NCBI GenBank assembly: GCA_963971285.1
Contig: OZ020246.1
Coordinates: forward strand, 9,903,217 to 9,967,216
Length of the DNA stretch: 64,000 nucleotides
From: Astropecten irregularis
Taxonomy: Eukaryota > Echinodermata > Asteroidea > Paxillosida > Astropectinidae
Direction: 5' to 3'
The translations under genes were made by a program, and so were the position numbers. Below the pieces are notes generated by a model that had not been told where the DNA came from, made no database searches, and saw only the letters and a list, made by a program, of their open reading frames with translations. Shown piece after piece: positions 45,021-57,385 of the stretch. Within the stretch, counting starts at the first letter, position 1. Every line of letters starts with the position of its first letter.

Positions 45021-47189
45021 CAATAGAGTAAAACAATGGGAGTAAATACACAAATACAACATTCATCTATCATGTGCAAACTGCAAAAAGAGATTTATTT
45101 GGACATATTTTGTTTTCATACATCTCTTTAGCATATTTTGACTATTTTACAAAGGTGTCACAATGCTACATTTTAAATTTACAGTCACATTATCCGGCTA
45201 TAAAGCTACATTGCGGAAAAAAATCTTTCAAAGGAACATTTTTGCGGGCTAGGACTTCCTGGTGATATGCAAATGAGACACTGAGTGAATTGGAAACATG
45301 AGAATGGGGCACTGAGCATTCTCGTACTTCAAATCAGTTTAATTAATAAATCAAACAATAGTAATTACTACACATACTTTCATTAGACTTTAGGGTAAGA
45401 TCTAGACGCACAAGCTAGCATTGATCAAATTAAGCAGATTTAAAATCCGATATCATACACAAATATCAATTGCTGGGTGGTTATTTTTATATTTTTTTTA
45501 ATAGGCCCCAATATGTTCCAAACAGCAGTACATTTGATTGTTTTAAATTGTTTATCAGTTAACGTCAGAAGCTCACTCAATGTGGGAGTGATGAGATGTG
45601 TTTACGCCCTACAGCACATGTTTGTTAGGGTGGGGGGGGGGGTGGGAGGGAGGGGGTTGGCATATTAATCTTTTTGCCCTATTCATCTCAAAATCTGTTT
45701 GCGGTTTCTGTAGTCCTTTTTCATTTTTCAGTCATGTGCTTTACATGCTTTTTCATGGGTATACACAGTCCTAGCTTTTTGAAGAGCATTCTCAATTTTA
45801 AGGTCAGAATAATTTGCCACAATACATAAAGATATGACTAACCAGATTAAAGATGCACTGCCTGATATTGGGTTGACCTAACAGTAAAATTTTTTTTTTT
45901 CAAATTTAAATTGATTAATACTAGAGAGGACAATTTGACAAGCATATTTGTTCTAGACCCCTGCCAAAACATCTGGAAAAGATTATTAAATGAAAGTTGC
46001 CTTTAAAACAAAATTAAATCAATTCAAAATTTGCCAACCAGAATGAAGTCACTTTAAAGAAATGTGGTTTTCATCTCACGCTATTGAGAACAGACATAAT
46101 TTTCTTTTCTGTTTGGTTTTGTTTTGGTTTTGATTCATAATAAAATAAATGACCTTTTCAAATTTTTTCACATTCAAGCATATAAAATAAATAATTGTAT
46201 ATAAAGTTACAGAATTTTTTTCTCAATATTTTGCCCAAGCAAAGTCAGTGCATCTTTAAGAGTTATATACCACACATAAACATCCATCACTAGGTAATTA
46301 TAAACAATGTGTAAATTATATCTAAATAGAGAAAATGCATAAATCTATTGCAGCACTTTCCGGCATAGAAATTTGAAAGGCAAAACGAATTGTAAAATCA
46401 AAGAAATTACAAATATTAAAAGGAATTATAACACTGTGGGGTTCACATTATACTTTGCATTAAGTTGTGTGTAAGCATTAATTAGAGTAATTCTCATAAA
46501 CTGCCTGATAACAGAGTGACTGAATGACAATTTGAATTAATGCTAATAAATCTTTGCGCCGTTTTCTTGGCCAGCCTGGAAGATGCTCAGATTTGGAAGA
46601 AAAATTGTAAGAATATGAGGTTTTAAAAACAGGAATCTTTGTTCGTCAATTACTGCATGTTTCACATTATACTTATTTTGTTCACTATTGATGAATTGTG
46701 TGTTATTGATCACTAATGTGAGATAATTTTGAAATTTGATCTGAATTTCAGGAATATTCTGCCCTTTTTTTACCTTAAAATAAATCATAGTAAATGTACA
46801 AACGAGACACTGGCTTTTACTGTCCCAGTGTTTACACACGTCATAAATGTCAACAATACAGATTCAAAATCTTCATATAATGGATTTCATCCATTTGTTT
46901 GCGCTACGATTTAAGCACCTATACGCTTGATGGTTTGCAAAATTGGCAAGATAAGTTTGCGACGTGTCAACCAAGTTATACGACTGATATTATGCAGGAT
47001 TCAGTTCCAATAAATAATTATATTCACTCTGATTTAAAAAAAAACCAATTGTGTGTTTAAATATCTCAAGATAACAACACTGACTAGTGAGCTGGATACA
47101 TAGAGCTATATGTAATTACTGAGAGCCTAGTTTTCATTCTTCCTGCAGAAATACTCTGTGGTTCAGATATCTTGCAAAAGTACGGTATT
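45021..47189. other. Unique AT-rich stretch, no recognised gene
   Basis: No shared repeat with the rest of the window, no element ends and no conserved frame. One G-run (45625-45655) and several A/T runs are present. The longest frames (98 codons minus at 46543) show no motif. Confidence 0.5.
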
Positions 47190-48102
47190 GAGCCTTTCAT
47201 AAAGTACGTACGAACGAAGGGGGAGGGGGGGGTTGGGTTGTTACCGATGAGTACGACCAGTGTTGTATGACTCGAGGCCGGCCTCGGCCTCGAGGCCGGA
47301 AATTTGCTGCCTCGGCCTCGTGGGTCCGTGACTCGGCCTCGAAGAATTTTGAATGATGACTCGGTCCGAGGCCAGGAAAAAATTGATTTAAAACTGAAAT
47401 GTGTTTCCCAACATTTTAGGGGGACAATTGTAAATTTTTCGTTAAACACACTTAGAGAAAATAAGTTCAAACACCACGTGAATAGTGCTCACCTACACCC
47501 CGACATTATTGTGTAGCATGTAATGCATCAAATGTAAGGAATTGAGAGCTAGTGCGGTTTTAAACCGCATTGGGAAGTTTGGGTACCGCGTCTAGACTAG
47601 AAAACAGTCTCTCGTGGAGTGAAATGATATGCTCCTATATGTGACTCGGACTTGGCCTCGGAGGTTGTGGACTCGGATACAACACTGCGTACGACATGCG
47701 TACAGGGGGAGAGGATACAAGCCAATGTGTACCGTACGCAAACGGAAAATGCACATAATCATATTGCGCGAAAAGAGAGGAAAAAAGCAAGAAAGAAGTA
47801 TCAGGATTGTTTTGTTTTGTTTTTTCCTTTTTTTTCCTTATTCGACAAAATAAAAAAATATGTCTGTGAATGTATAAAAACCTATTACACTTTAGTCACT
47901 CACTTCAGAATTGGAAGCAACGTCCCAATAACCATACCAGTCCTGATTACTGTGATATTTTAATGATGGTAGAGCAAGGTATCACGAGAAGTAAAAAACC
48001 TAATGTGGAATGCGTATGCGTACAGGGGGGTTGGGACCAATACGTACGGCAGAGGGTAAAAAAAGTCGGCATTTCATGAGTACGTACTTTATGGACGGCC
48101 CT
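47190..48102. mobile_element. DNA element with CATAAAGTACGTAC ends, hosting a nested insertion
   Basis: The left end has CTTTCATAAAGTACGTACGA and the right end, in reverse complement, GGGCCGTCCATAAAGTACGT. The shared CATAAAGTACGTAC marks the inverted repeat. CpG-containing words (GTACGTACG) recur near both ends. A separate hAT-like element lies inside at 47258-47687. Without it the host element would be about 475 bp. The superfamily is not assigned and no transposase is present. Confidence 0.6.
47258..47687. mobile_element. hAT-like non-autonomous element, nested
   Basis: The ends CAGTGTTGTAT and ATACAACACTG are exact inverted repeats of 11 bases. The flanks AGTACGAC (47250-47257) and CGTACGAC (47688-47695) are an 8-bp target duplication with one mismatch. 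Inside are dense CCTCGGCCTCGAGG and GACTCGG words near both ends. A 128-codon minus-strand frame crosses the left boundary, so it is chance. Confidence 0.8.
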
Positions 48103-48467
48103 TACATGTGTGTGCGTGAAATACAACATACCGGCACATGTATTAAAATTATGCCGAATAAGATCATGAATAATGCAAGATTTAAAAATACGCATGTACT
48201 ACCAAGATGTGTATAAGATGTGTATAAGAAGTGCATAAGCGTTATCGGGCAAAATCAAGTTCAGCAAATATCCAAAAATGTGCACAAATTAATTAGTGTT
48301 CTTCCTGCAAATCAATGAAACATGTATGTTTCAATTTTGGCCAATAAGCTTCAATATTGAACCAATTAAGGAATGCAAATGCAGGTATGCAAATCAAGAT
48401 ACTAAAACCATAGCAAATTTGAGCCCAAATATGGACAAATGTACCGAGCAGGCTTCAATACACACAT

Positions 48468-48670
48468 TACACGGGTTTACACCATGGCGGCCATCTTGGA
48501 TTTTGATCGCAACTTCAAAACGAGGCACTTCCACGCATGCGCACTTTTCTAAGTGTAAGCCCGTCCATTGTCGAAGACAATACACGGGTTTACACTTCGG
48601 CAGGTTTGATTGCGACTTCGAAACGAGGCACTATCACGCATGCGCTTTTTTGGAAGTGTAAACCCGTGTA
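48468..48670. mobile_element. TA-bounded composite inverted-repeat element, copy 1
   Basis: TA-CACGGGTTTACAC at the left and GTGTAAACCCGTG-TA at the right suggest a TA target as in Tc1/mariner-type transposition. The element is built of two related halves (second half begins near 48582 with TACACGGGTTTACACTTCGG), each holding CGAGGCACT and CACGCATGCGC. The left half has ATGGCGGCCATCTTGG, which on the minus strand contains the YY1-type core CCAAGATGGC. 203 bp including TA. Noncoding. Confidence 0.8.
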
Positions 48671-48950
48671 TGAGTTAGCACTCCAGTAATTTGCATTATA
48701 CAATGTAACTCCATGGTATGATACAACCGGAAAATATTTCATATTAAAGTACATTAAATCCAACAATTCAACATAAAACAGAACCATTAATGTAGTGTAC
48801 ATTCTATTGGAATCCCACATTTGTCATCATTACCACAATTCATTGTATGTTTGAGCATTCATATTCCTTGACATTTTACTTTAGGTTCCCCTGATAAGAC
48901 AATCATGTTGGATTATGCCATGGTCTTTGTTGATCACCACTTAAAGGTAG

Positions 48951-49248
48951 TTTCATACTTTGGTAAGAAACCAAAACAGAAATGTTCACAGATTTACCTA
49001 TAACTTACAGGGTATGAAGATGGTGGTGGTATAGAAACATACCGTTAAAATGTTTCCTTTTCCTGAAATGGTGTATTTATCCAGAAATTTGTAAAACAAC
49101 GACCAAAAATCTTTTTGATCTTTTAAAAGTGGGCACCGTACGGGACTGACATTTTCACAGATGACTGTTAATGTATCTGTCTTGATATTTTTGCACATGA
49201 ATCTGTTTTTCTTTGACAAAAACCAAAGCATGATTGATATTACCTTAA
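48951..49248. mobile_element. TTAA-bounded miniature element, family 2
   Basis: Starts TTAAAGGTAGTTTCATACTT and ends CAAAGCATGATTGATATTACC followed by TTAA (49245-49248). At 298 bp it is shorter than the copy at 17631 because part of the middle is absent. Noncoding: a 132-codon frame starting at 49161 begins inside it and runs out into unrelated sequence. Confidence 0.8.
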
Positions 49249-49974
49249 AGAGGGCACTATGTGTCAGGGCTGGCTTTCATTCTGCCAGCAACTATCACAG
49301 GAATGACTCGGTACTTGGTAAAAATTCTCCTCCCTTTGATAACCTGCTTAGGCCAGGGATTGTGGTAACCTTACAGCCCACCAACAATTTTGTAACTTCT
49401 GTGCAGAGCTACCATGGCTCAGGGCTCTCTCTTACATGCCTGGCAACCATTTCTTACGCCTTAGGACCAGACTGGGAAAAAACTGCAATTCAAGACATGT
49501 GCTTGGCCGACGGCCGACGGCCGAATGTAGCTAGCCGTTTTATGCACTTCAACATTTGAAATGAGATTTTGTTGTTTTCCACGCACGTTTTGGGACCCTG
49601 TTGTTTTTACGAATCAGTTTAAAATGGAGGAATGGTTAAAATAGTAACTTCATTATGCACCAGATTCTCCGATTTTGTGCCTAAAAATGCTTCCTATTGT
49701 GGGAGGGGGACATCCACCCCCCCCAAAAGAAATCTCACACCCACTTGGTCTCTGACCTTGGCATCTCTGAATGTGAATGTGTATGTGTATACCATAATAT
49801 CAGCTGGAAAACCAACTGTAAAATCGGTAGACCATGCAGCTAAATACGGTAATCCCAAATAGGCAACATTATTTTCAAGTTACCCTATGGCAGTGGGACG
49901 GCAACTGAATATTGACATGTGGTTTTATATGTAATACAGGTCAATACACCATCTGCACATAAAATGATAATTTG

Positions 49975-50275
49975 GGAGGCTAGTCATCCTTACTCGCAGC
50001 TGGGGTGCTGAATTGCGAAGGACGCGGCCGCTGACAATGTGATCGAGTTGCAGGCATTTGGCTGCCAGCCACAGCACCCCATGTATGACCACAATGCATA
50101 GTCTGAGATATAAAGTGTTTGATTTTTGTGGAGGGAATGGTAGGAATACCGGAGAACCCGGAGAAAAACCACCGTGGCACAGGAGAGAACCAACACACAA
50201 ATTCTACTCACATGTGACCCAAGGAGGGGTTCGAACCCTGGCCACATTGCTGAGGGGCAAGGGCCTCACTACATA
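49975..50275. repeat. SINE-like interspersed repeat with B-box-like GGTTCGAACC
   Basis: Contains ACCGGAGAACCCGGAGAAAA, GTGGCACAGGAGAGAACCAA and GAGGGGTTCGAACCCTGGCC. The last has a perfect GGTTCGAACCC B-box-like core, readable on both strands. No second copy in this window and no flanking duplication found, so the boundaries are guesses. Frames of 85-124 codons overlapping it on both strands are not credible genes. Confidence 0.35.
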
Positions 50276-50434
50276 TTGTAACAGGGAAAGAGTACTAAAG
50301 TATATGCTAAATTGGCATGGAGCTTTCTACATGAAATGTCAATGCACATGTATGCACTATCAAAAAATTGAAATAATTATGGTTGAAGTACAGGCTGGAG
50401 AAAAATCTCCACAATCTATTCATAGTCATTAAGT

Positions 50435-50572
50435 CATTGAAAAGTGAACAGAGAAAAATTGACAGGAGCGGGATTCAAACCAGCGACCTCCTGAATACCG
50501 TTCAGGCGCTCTACCAACTGAGCCATGCAGCCCTACGTTGGTGGTGACCCCAATAGTCAATTATCTTATTAT
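50435..50572 (-). mobile_element. tRNA-derived SINE with 14-bp target duplication
   Basis: A perfect direct repeat, CATAGTCATTAAGT, lies at 50421-50434 and 50573-50586. On the minus strand, GGGCTGCATGGCTCAGTTGG carries the A box, TAGAGCGCCTGAACGGTATT starts an anticodon-like arm with CCTGA pairing to TCAGG, and GGTTTGAATCCC is a B box. The loop puts GGT in the anticodon place, but position 33 is C and the acceptor arms do not pair. So it is tRNA-derived, not a tRNA gene. A related copy is at 51896. Confidence 0.8.
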
Positions 50573-51068
50573 CATAGTCATTAAGTAATAGGTTTTGTGA
50601 TAACACCATATGTGACACATTTTGATCTCTCTTATTTATGGAGTGGTTCTAAAAATAGCCCATAAACTCTTCTTAGTCATTTTATAAATTGACTAGAAAA
50701 GTAGGAAAGTGTCGTGCAGAGTTAACAGAAAGCCCTGGACTGTAAATGAAAGAGTGAGCCCTCTAGTGGTGATCAGCATGGACCATGAGATAAACCAACA
50801 GGATTGTCTTGAACCATAATTACACAAGACTAGAAATCTAGACAAAACTTTTCAAAACTGTTCAAAGTAAGCATGTTTCCTGTACGGGTCGAATGCTACA
50901 TAAGAGAACTGGTTCCTTTAACACACTGACTTCCGAGTAGGATTTCAAGTAGTACTGAAGACTGAACTTCTACTATAGTAATTATAATTGAACGGTTTTG
51001 TGTTATAAATCAAATACATGTACACTGGTATCACTGACCATAGCAACAAATTTGTCTGCTAACGGTGT

Positions 51069-51418
51069 CAAAGGTACTATCATACTTTGGTAGCATACCG
51101 AAACAGATTTCTTCACAGATTTACCTATAACTTGCAGCGTTTAAAGACGGTGATGGTAGAAACATACTGTTAAAGCTTTTCTGCCTGAAATGAGCATTTA
51201 TCCAGAAAAGAGTAAAACCAGTGAACAAAATTATTTTTGAAAAACTAAAAGAGAGAAGACTTAAGAAATACTGTGGTCGTTTTTCACTGTTTTCTCAAAA
51301 AGTAGGCAACGTATGGGACTGAAATTTTCACAGATGACTGTTGCTGTATCTTCCTTGATATTTTTGCTCATGAGTCTGTATTTCTTTGGCAAAAACCAAA
51401 GTATGATACTACCTTTAA
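51069..51418. mobile_element. TTAA-bounded miniature element, family 2
   Basis: Left end AAAGGTACTATCATACTTTG; right end CAAAGTATGATACTACCTTTAA. The left TTAA is mutated to GTCA, while the right one is intact. About 350 bp, with the family landmarks in the same order as the other copies. Confidence 0.8.
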
Positions 51419-51895
51419 GGACAAGCATTTAAAAATGTACACTACACCAATTAAGTGTGAATATTATCTAAAATTAAGCTTGGGTCAGGAGTCAGTGTCA
51501 TCAAACCTGTAAACAACATTTATAAGATAAGCAAACAGGAAGAATATTCATGGAATAATTCCTTACAATTTACACATTTAAAAGTGATTACAATGGTAGA
51601 AACATCCAATTGAAAAACTCCCAGATCAGAGTTGTATTCTCTAAATGTCTTTAAACTTGATTTGATGGACTGAGCTGAAACGTTGTTGAATCAGACAAAG
51701 TGTGGGTGCTGTTCTGGTGACCTTAAACCAATCATGTGTAGCCCCTTAACTCTCTCACACCCAATACAGAAAGTACACACTCAATCTACAGCGTGTCTTT
51801 CAGTAATGATACCAACCTCTGTGTATCTCTGATTATCAAATCATAATTATCAATTTCATTTCATTTGCTCTGAAGCTAATTAGTATTAATTTGAT

Positions 51896-52204
51896 TTGAA
51901 TAGTGAACAAAGAAAAATTGACTAGAGCGGGATTCGAACCGGCGACCTCCTGAATACCGTACATGCGCTCTACCAACTGAGCCATCCAGCCCTACATTGG
52001 TGGTGACCCCAATAGTCAAATATCTTTGTTCGTTTGGCAGTCAGAAGCCATGAAACCACGCACACACCGCCACACCCCAGGGATCGTTTCAATGATACAC
52101 GCAACAATGCTGCAACCTGGGAACGGCACATGGGGGATCACTCAAAGAGGATACGGTTTTTTAATTAAGATATTCGTGAAATAACCACATGGTTATTTCA
52201 CGAA
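51896..52204 (-). mobile_element. Longer tRNA-derived element with 15-bp target duplication
   Basis: TAGTATTAATTTGAT lies at 51881-51895 and 52205-52219. The left 130 bases match the SINE at 50435 (B box GGTTCGAATCCC, A box TGGCTCAGTTGG on the minus strand). A further 170 bases lie on the other side and end in a hairpin with 16-base arms, ATTCGTGAAATAACCA, at 52172-52205. The promoter-like boxes are thus internal to the minus-strand unit rather than at its 5' end. The arrangement may be a SINE inserted in or joined to another element. Confidence 0.65.
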
Positions 52205-52219
52205 TAGTATTAATTTGAT

Positions 52220-53687
52220 AATTGACTGCAATACTGCATTGCTTTCCACAGTGCAACAAAATCCACACTGGCATTTTCATTGAGAATATATCCCTTGATA
52301 GATAAGGGTTATAATCAATTGAACAAGACAGTCGATACAATGAATATCGGAGGAATGACCAGAATTGAAAAACCGTTTTTCTGAAAATCCTCAGACAGGA
52401 GAGGAAATATCCGTTGAATTTTTGCAAGAAATGAAACAATCTCTACGGCAGTTGAGATTGTCAAACTTGCCAAAAACCATGGCAACCAGAGTTGCTATGG
52501 TTATCAGATGAAGTATGGTAGACTAGCCAAGGGAGAACGGGCAGCTACAAGCATGATGCTTAGAATAAGAGGATGACAAGGTGTTGTTAGGATCAAAGTG
52601 GCGGAGTTAACTGCAAACCAGACAAGAGACATTTTGAAGCAGGACTTTCATAAAACTGCGCTGACAATGAAGAAAAAGAGAAAGAACCAGGTATGATGCC
52701 ATCTCAGTGAAGCTGGAAGTAATAGTCAACAAGCCTGGCTCAAATGGTGTAAACTAATGCAGGCGGGCACTAGGAAACTCAGACCAGAAGTGTCACAATA
52801 AGAACCTGATTTTGTTTTCCCTTTTTGAAAGATGGGAGGTGACTTGGTTCAAAGCTGTTCTAATCCATGCAAGGTGAACAAGAACGGATAAATGTAAGTA
52901 CTGCAATATGCAGTTTACAAGTACAAGTAGGCTAGCTTGCCAAGATACATTGATAAGCAGCATCTTGGTTATAGGAGACAAGGGAAGTGCCTTTCATGTT
53001 AATAATAACATATCAATTATATGGCACCAGTTATATCTGGCATGCCATTCAAAGGTGTGTATTATTATATTATCCCTGGCAATTGGGCCACATCTACATG
53101 TAACATTCCTGAAACCTTCTCAACTCCATGGGGAGTATACAGCCCAAGCCTTCGGGCCCTCTTGAAATATTTCCATTATAATTTTCCAATGGAAGTGCCT
53201 CTTGCAATTGATAACTAGGCCTTGCCCTTTTGAGAACCAAATTCAAGGCCTGACAGCCCCAGCTGTTGTTAAGGCACACAAAGGCCAATCAAGCACAAAG
53301 CCATCTCTCTACCCACACAGGTACCCATTTACTCCTGGCTGTGGACTGGCAAAATGTGACAAAGCATCTTGCCTAAGAACACAAGCCTATGGCTTGACTC
53401 AGACGCACAATCTGTAGATTGACCACAAGATCTTGTGTGTCACACTACACCAGACCAGTGGGCCATGCATGATGTAGTATGACATTTGGAGGTCCAACAT
53501 GAGATGCCATAAGATGTACCCTCACACCTGGATGGGACCTTAACAAGTCCCAATTTTGAAGGCCTCAGCTACTCGGACTCGGACAGTAATTAGGACCCAG
53601 ACCCGGACTCGAACTCGGGATGAAAGGCCTCGAGTACTGAAAGATTTTCTGCCTTCCACAGACAGCCCGAATGTCCACTCAGTGAGT
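52220..53687. other. Stretch with no recognised gene
   Basis: A patch at 53570-53640 is rich in GACTCGG and GACCCGGACTCG words, like the interiors of the hAT-type elements at 47258 and 11400, but no ends are visible. Otherwise unique sequence with short unrelated frames. Confidence 0.4.
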
Positions 53688-53877
53688 TTGTTTGGACAGG
53701 TTTTAGAAAGATGCAACCAAATTTCCATGTGTTGTGTATCACTTGTGATTGTTGTTTGGCTGTTGTTCGCTGACCATGAATATCAAATGGAATTTTCAAT
53801 GATGGTTTGTTTTATTGGGCGAGACATTTTTGTGCTAAGCAAATTTATGTGCTTAACAGTTTCATGAAATTGGCCCC
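53688..53877. mobile_element. Miniature element (GGGGCCAATTTCAT end), truncated copy
   Basis: Reads from CAACCAAATTTCCATGTGTT through TTCGCTGACCATGAATATCA to CATGAAATTGGCCCC. This is the reverse orientation of the element at 59157-59393. The CAACCAAATTT end is internal in that copy, so one terminus is missing here. Confidence 0.75.
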
Positions 53878-55964
53878 AGATGCTACAGTAATTGCATGCT
53901 GCCACCCAGAAAGGAGTACATCTTCGGGAAAGAAACGGCCAAGGAAACAGAGGAAGACGTAGACTTGAAGGTGGACAGATAGTACTGTCTCTGTATCTGG
54001 ACAGCTGTCAGACCAAAGCACAGATCAGGGGTGCTTAGAGGACAATGACTGGAGGGTCAGTAAATACTCAGATGTGAATAAGAAAGAATGATAGAGACAA
54101 TGAAACAATAATCATTGCACCATCTACATATCTCTACGACTCTTCAGTATCTGCTTATCAAAGGTCAAGGATTGAAAGAAGATTTTTACAAAGTGGAACT
54201 GAAAAAAGGGAAAGTGACATTCCTCATTTAGGAAACAGATCACCTGATTAAGAGAAACACTCCTCATTCACACTTATCCTTAAACCCACATGCATACAGA
54301 AATTTACCAAACATGGCTCTTCCTGTGGTAAGTGTGGTATCCTGCATACCACAATACACCACAGTGTGGTTTGTGTAGCAATGCATGGTTTATGATCCAG
54401 TCCCTCTGTGGAGACTGTGGTAATAATGTGGTAAGCAGCTCTTGTTTTGTTAAAATCAGAATCTTGTATCAGGGAAATGGAACTAACATATTCTGAAATG
54501 AAAAATTATGTCAGGGCGCAGAACAGCAATCACACTTTGTCCCGATCCAAACATGTACATGAAACAACACGCTAGTAAAAGTTAGCACTCACTCAACCGT
54601 CTGAGTGACAAAAAACTTGCAAAAATGGGAAGAAAAGATACAATTGTGTCTACATGGAAATTCAAGCAATACTTCCCAAAATGTACCGGGTAATTAGCGA
54701 TTTGCATCAAAAATGTCTCAACTGGAAGTTTCTGCCATTGTTATCTTTATGCTATTTAACTCTGATGTAAATTGTACAACTTCAAACATTCCATATCAAA
54801 TATTTGATTAACAATTTCTTCAACCGCATGTATAATGATGGGAGACTTTTGGCTAACCATTGTTAATCTCAAGAGGGCGCACTTTACCAGATTCGGGAAA
54901 AGCGTGTCGATTTTATTGTCATTGCTTGTGCACGAATATTCGTTGTAAGCACAACCGGCATAAAATATCGCATGGAAATGCTTGGTACATACTGTGCAGT
55001 GTCCGGTTGTGGTGGCAGGGGAGGACATGAGTTAATTCACCAAGAACAAACAAATGCAGAATCTGCGGAGATTGCCCATCAAAAGGGCGAGTTACAAATG
55101 ATCATGGTGGCCCAAACATGGCAAACAGCATTGTGTTTTGTGCACAGAATTTTTACTTTGGCAAGCGAGGCCTACCACATTATTCCTCGCCAAACATCAG
55201 AATTTCACCTCACTTTGTGAAAATCAGGGCCGGGCGGCAATGTGAATCTAAACATTTATTGTAAAAGGCCTGATTTCAATGTTAACAGTATTTTTCCGTG
55301 TCTTTTGCATAGTTTTTGGACAACCGCCATACTTAAAGTGTGTAAAAAAGTTTTCAGTAGTTTGCAAGGATGAGATTGACCAATGATGAATATATTTGAA
55401 AGCAACTGACAGGGGAATACAAAATCTTACAAAAACTCAGAAAATCTCCTATACTTTTGCACACAGCCTGTGAGGAAAAAATATCCGAAATACAAAAAAA
55501 AAAAATCTGAAATCAGATAAAAATCTGAGAAATCTCATCCCTGAGTTTGCTGCCCTCTATTAAAAATAAAAGTCCTCTCCAAAAGTCTCCCATTGGCTTA
55601 GCATTACACATATTCAAATTGGCAATTAAAATATGCAAGAAGAAGAAAAACAACAACAAAAACAACAACAAATCTAAGAAATGATACAGAGAGCAGCAGT
55701 ATAATAATTTGAACAATAAATGGCAAAAGATCTGAACTGACTTTCGTCACTCAAGCAGTACATGTATCTGTTTATATTTACCAATCCGGGCAACTAAATC
55801 CATCTTGGCGACGAACGGTCATCGATCCTGAGCTGCAGCTGTGATCAAGTTCTTGGACTTTGCATTTGATCAAAGTCCGTTGGTTTTTTCACTGACCGGA
55901 AAGAATGCCGGCATTCAAGTTCCTACAGTGAAAGCAGAAATTAGACTTTACCTCCACAACAAAG
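53878..55964. other. Stretch with no recognised gene
   Basis: Contains an AGAGGGCGCA word at 54872 and an A/C-rich microsatellite (ACAACAACAAAAACAACAAC) near 55650. Frames of 82 and 90 codons near 54756-55220 overlap on opposite strands and show no motif. Confidence 0.45.
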
Positions 55965-56475
55965 TCCAGTCAAGGAACGCGAGACAGAGCTGGTAGCTAG
56001 TCAGCGACAAGGGTAACCCGGGTTGATGGAAGGGCTGGGTTTAGCTGTCCTCTCTGGTCTCAATTATATATGCCTCTACCATGATGTCCGGTCAGGAAAC
56101 TTGCGACGGTGCTGGTAGCTAGTCAGCAACAGGGGTAAGTGGGGTTGATGGGATGGCTGGGTCTACACAGCCCACAGAGGTAAGTCCTCTCTGGTCTCAA
56201 TATGACTCCACAGTGGTGTCAAGTCAGGAACCTCGCTACAGAGCTGGTAGCTAGTCAGCGACAGGGGTAACCGGGGTTGATGGGAGGGCTGGGTCTAAAC
56301 AGCCCACAGAGGTACACTGTCCTCTCTTGTCTCAGTATGACTCCCCAGTGGTGTTCAGTCAGGAAACTTGCGACGGTGCGGGTAGCTAGTCAGTGACAGG
56401 AGTAACTGGTTGATGTGAGGGCTGGGTCTACACAGCCCACAGAGGTACCGTAAGCTGTCATCTCGTGTCTCAATA
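55965..56475. repeat. Tandem repeat of about 130 bp, four copies
   Basis: GGTAGCTAGTCAG recurs at 55992, 56114, 56246 and 56381. Units contain GTCAGGAAACTTGCGACGGT, GGGTTGATGGGAGGGCTGGG and CTACACAGCCCACAGAGGTA. The last carries a donor-like GAG-GTAAGT in one copy only. No shared frame. Confidence 0.85.
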
Positions 56476-56952
56476 TGCCTCTACCGAGGTACTTGGACAA
56501 AGGATATATCTTAATGATTTGCCAGTATCAAAGCAAGTTCCACTCCAGTCAGGGTCGGGAAAGCCATACAGATTGATGTGTATTGATAGTTGGACCTGTT
56601 GCAAGGTATTCCTGTGTGTCAACGACCAATGATGGTCCTCGAAGCCTTGATCTTTTACTGTTATTCCATGGTCAAAGAAAGGGTAGGAAGCATGGCTTTT
56701 TGAGATCAAAGAATCTTCCATCGTCGAGACCTGAAAGAATGGACAAGACAAAGAAACACAGGTTTGAATATTAACCCACATGCCATTTTTCAAACTACAC
56801 ACTATGTAGACAATATGCAAACAACATGTAGAATGTACAGTACATGTAGAATACACACCAATGCAATAGAAAAGTGAGATCATGTCACAATTCAAGTTTC
56901 TCGAACAAAAGAATACAGATTTATGGAACAGATTACATGAGAAAGAATTCAC
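56476..56952 (-). other. Weak exon candidate on the minus strand
   Basis: The minus strand has a frame of 160 codons. Inside it a strong pyrimidine tract, TTTGTCTTGTCCATTCTTTC, ends in AG at 56731, just before GTCTCGACGATGG. That might be an acceptor for an exon from 56730 downwards (VSTMEDSLISKSHASYPFF), but I find no convincing donor and no known domain. It may be chance. Confidence 0.2.
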
Positions 56953-57182
56953 AACACAGCAGCATGTTCATCATTTCTATTTCAAATGGATGGAGAGAGA
57001 CTACTCCATGACTAAGAAACTGCAATATAGTAGTTTGTACACAAACGGCAAACTTTACAGTATTAACCCTTTCCAGTATGAACAATTTTCCTGTATGAAA
57101 AATATTCCAGTATGAAAATATTCAAAGGTTACAAAACACTGATATATGCAATGAAGATAAGAATAGACAATAAGCGAGACAA

Positions 57183-57385
57183 TACACGGGTTTACACCAT
57201 GGCGGCCATCTTAGATTTTGATCGCAACTTCAAAACGAGGCACTTCCATGCATGCGCACTTTGCGAAGTGTAAACCCGTCCATTGTCGAAGACAATACAC
57301 GGGTTTACACTTCGGTGGTTTTGATAGCGACTTCAAGGCGAGGCACTATCACGCATGCGCTTTTTTCGAAGTGTAAACCCGTGTA
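57183..57385. mobile_element. TA-bounded composite inverted-repeat element, copy 2
   Basis: The same 203-bp length, same two-half structure and same orientation as the copy at 48468-48670, with more than 90% visible agreement. TA lies at 57183-57184 and 57384-57385. Identical length at two sites supports a defined mobile unit rather than a chance palindrome. Confidence 0.8.

Noticed and set aside
47084..47470. 128-codon minus-strand frame
   Set aside because: Crosses the boundary of the nested hAT-like insertion and includes its repeated CTCGGCC words.
49161..49559. 132-codon plus-strand frame
   Set aside because: Starts inside a noncoding TTAA element and continues into unrelated sequence. 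No motif.
50058..50432. 124-codon plus-strand frame
   Set aside because: Overlaps a SINE-like repeat with B-box core and several minus-strand frames. No protein motif.
56470..56952. 160-codon minus-strand frame as a gene
   Set aside because: No recognisable domain, no donor site, and the first part is low-complexity C/S/F-rich sequence. Kept only as a weak exon candidate.
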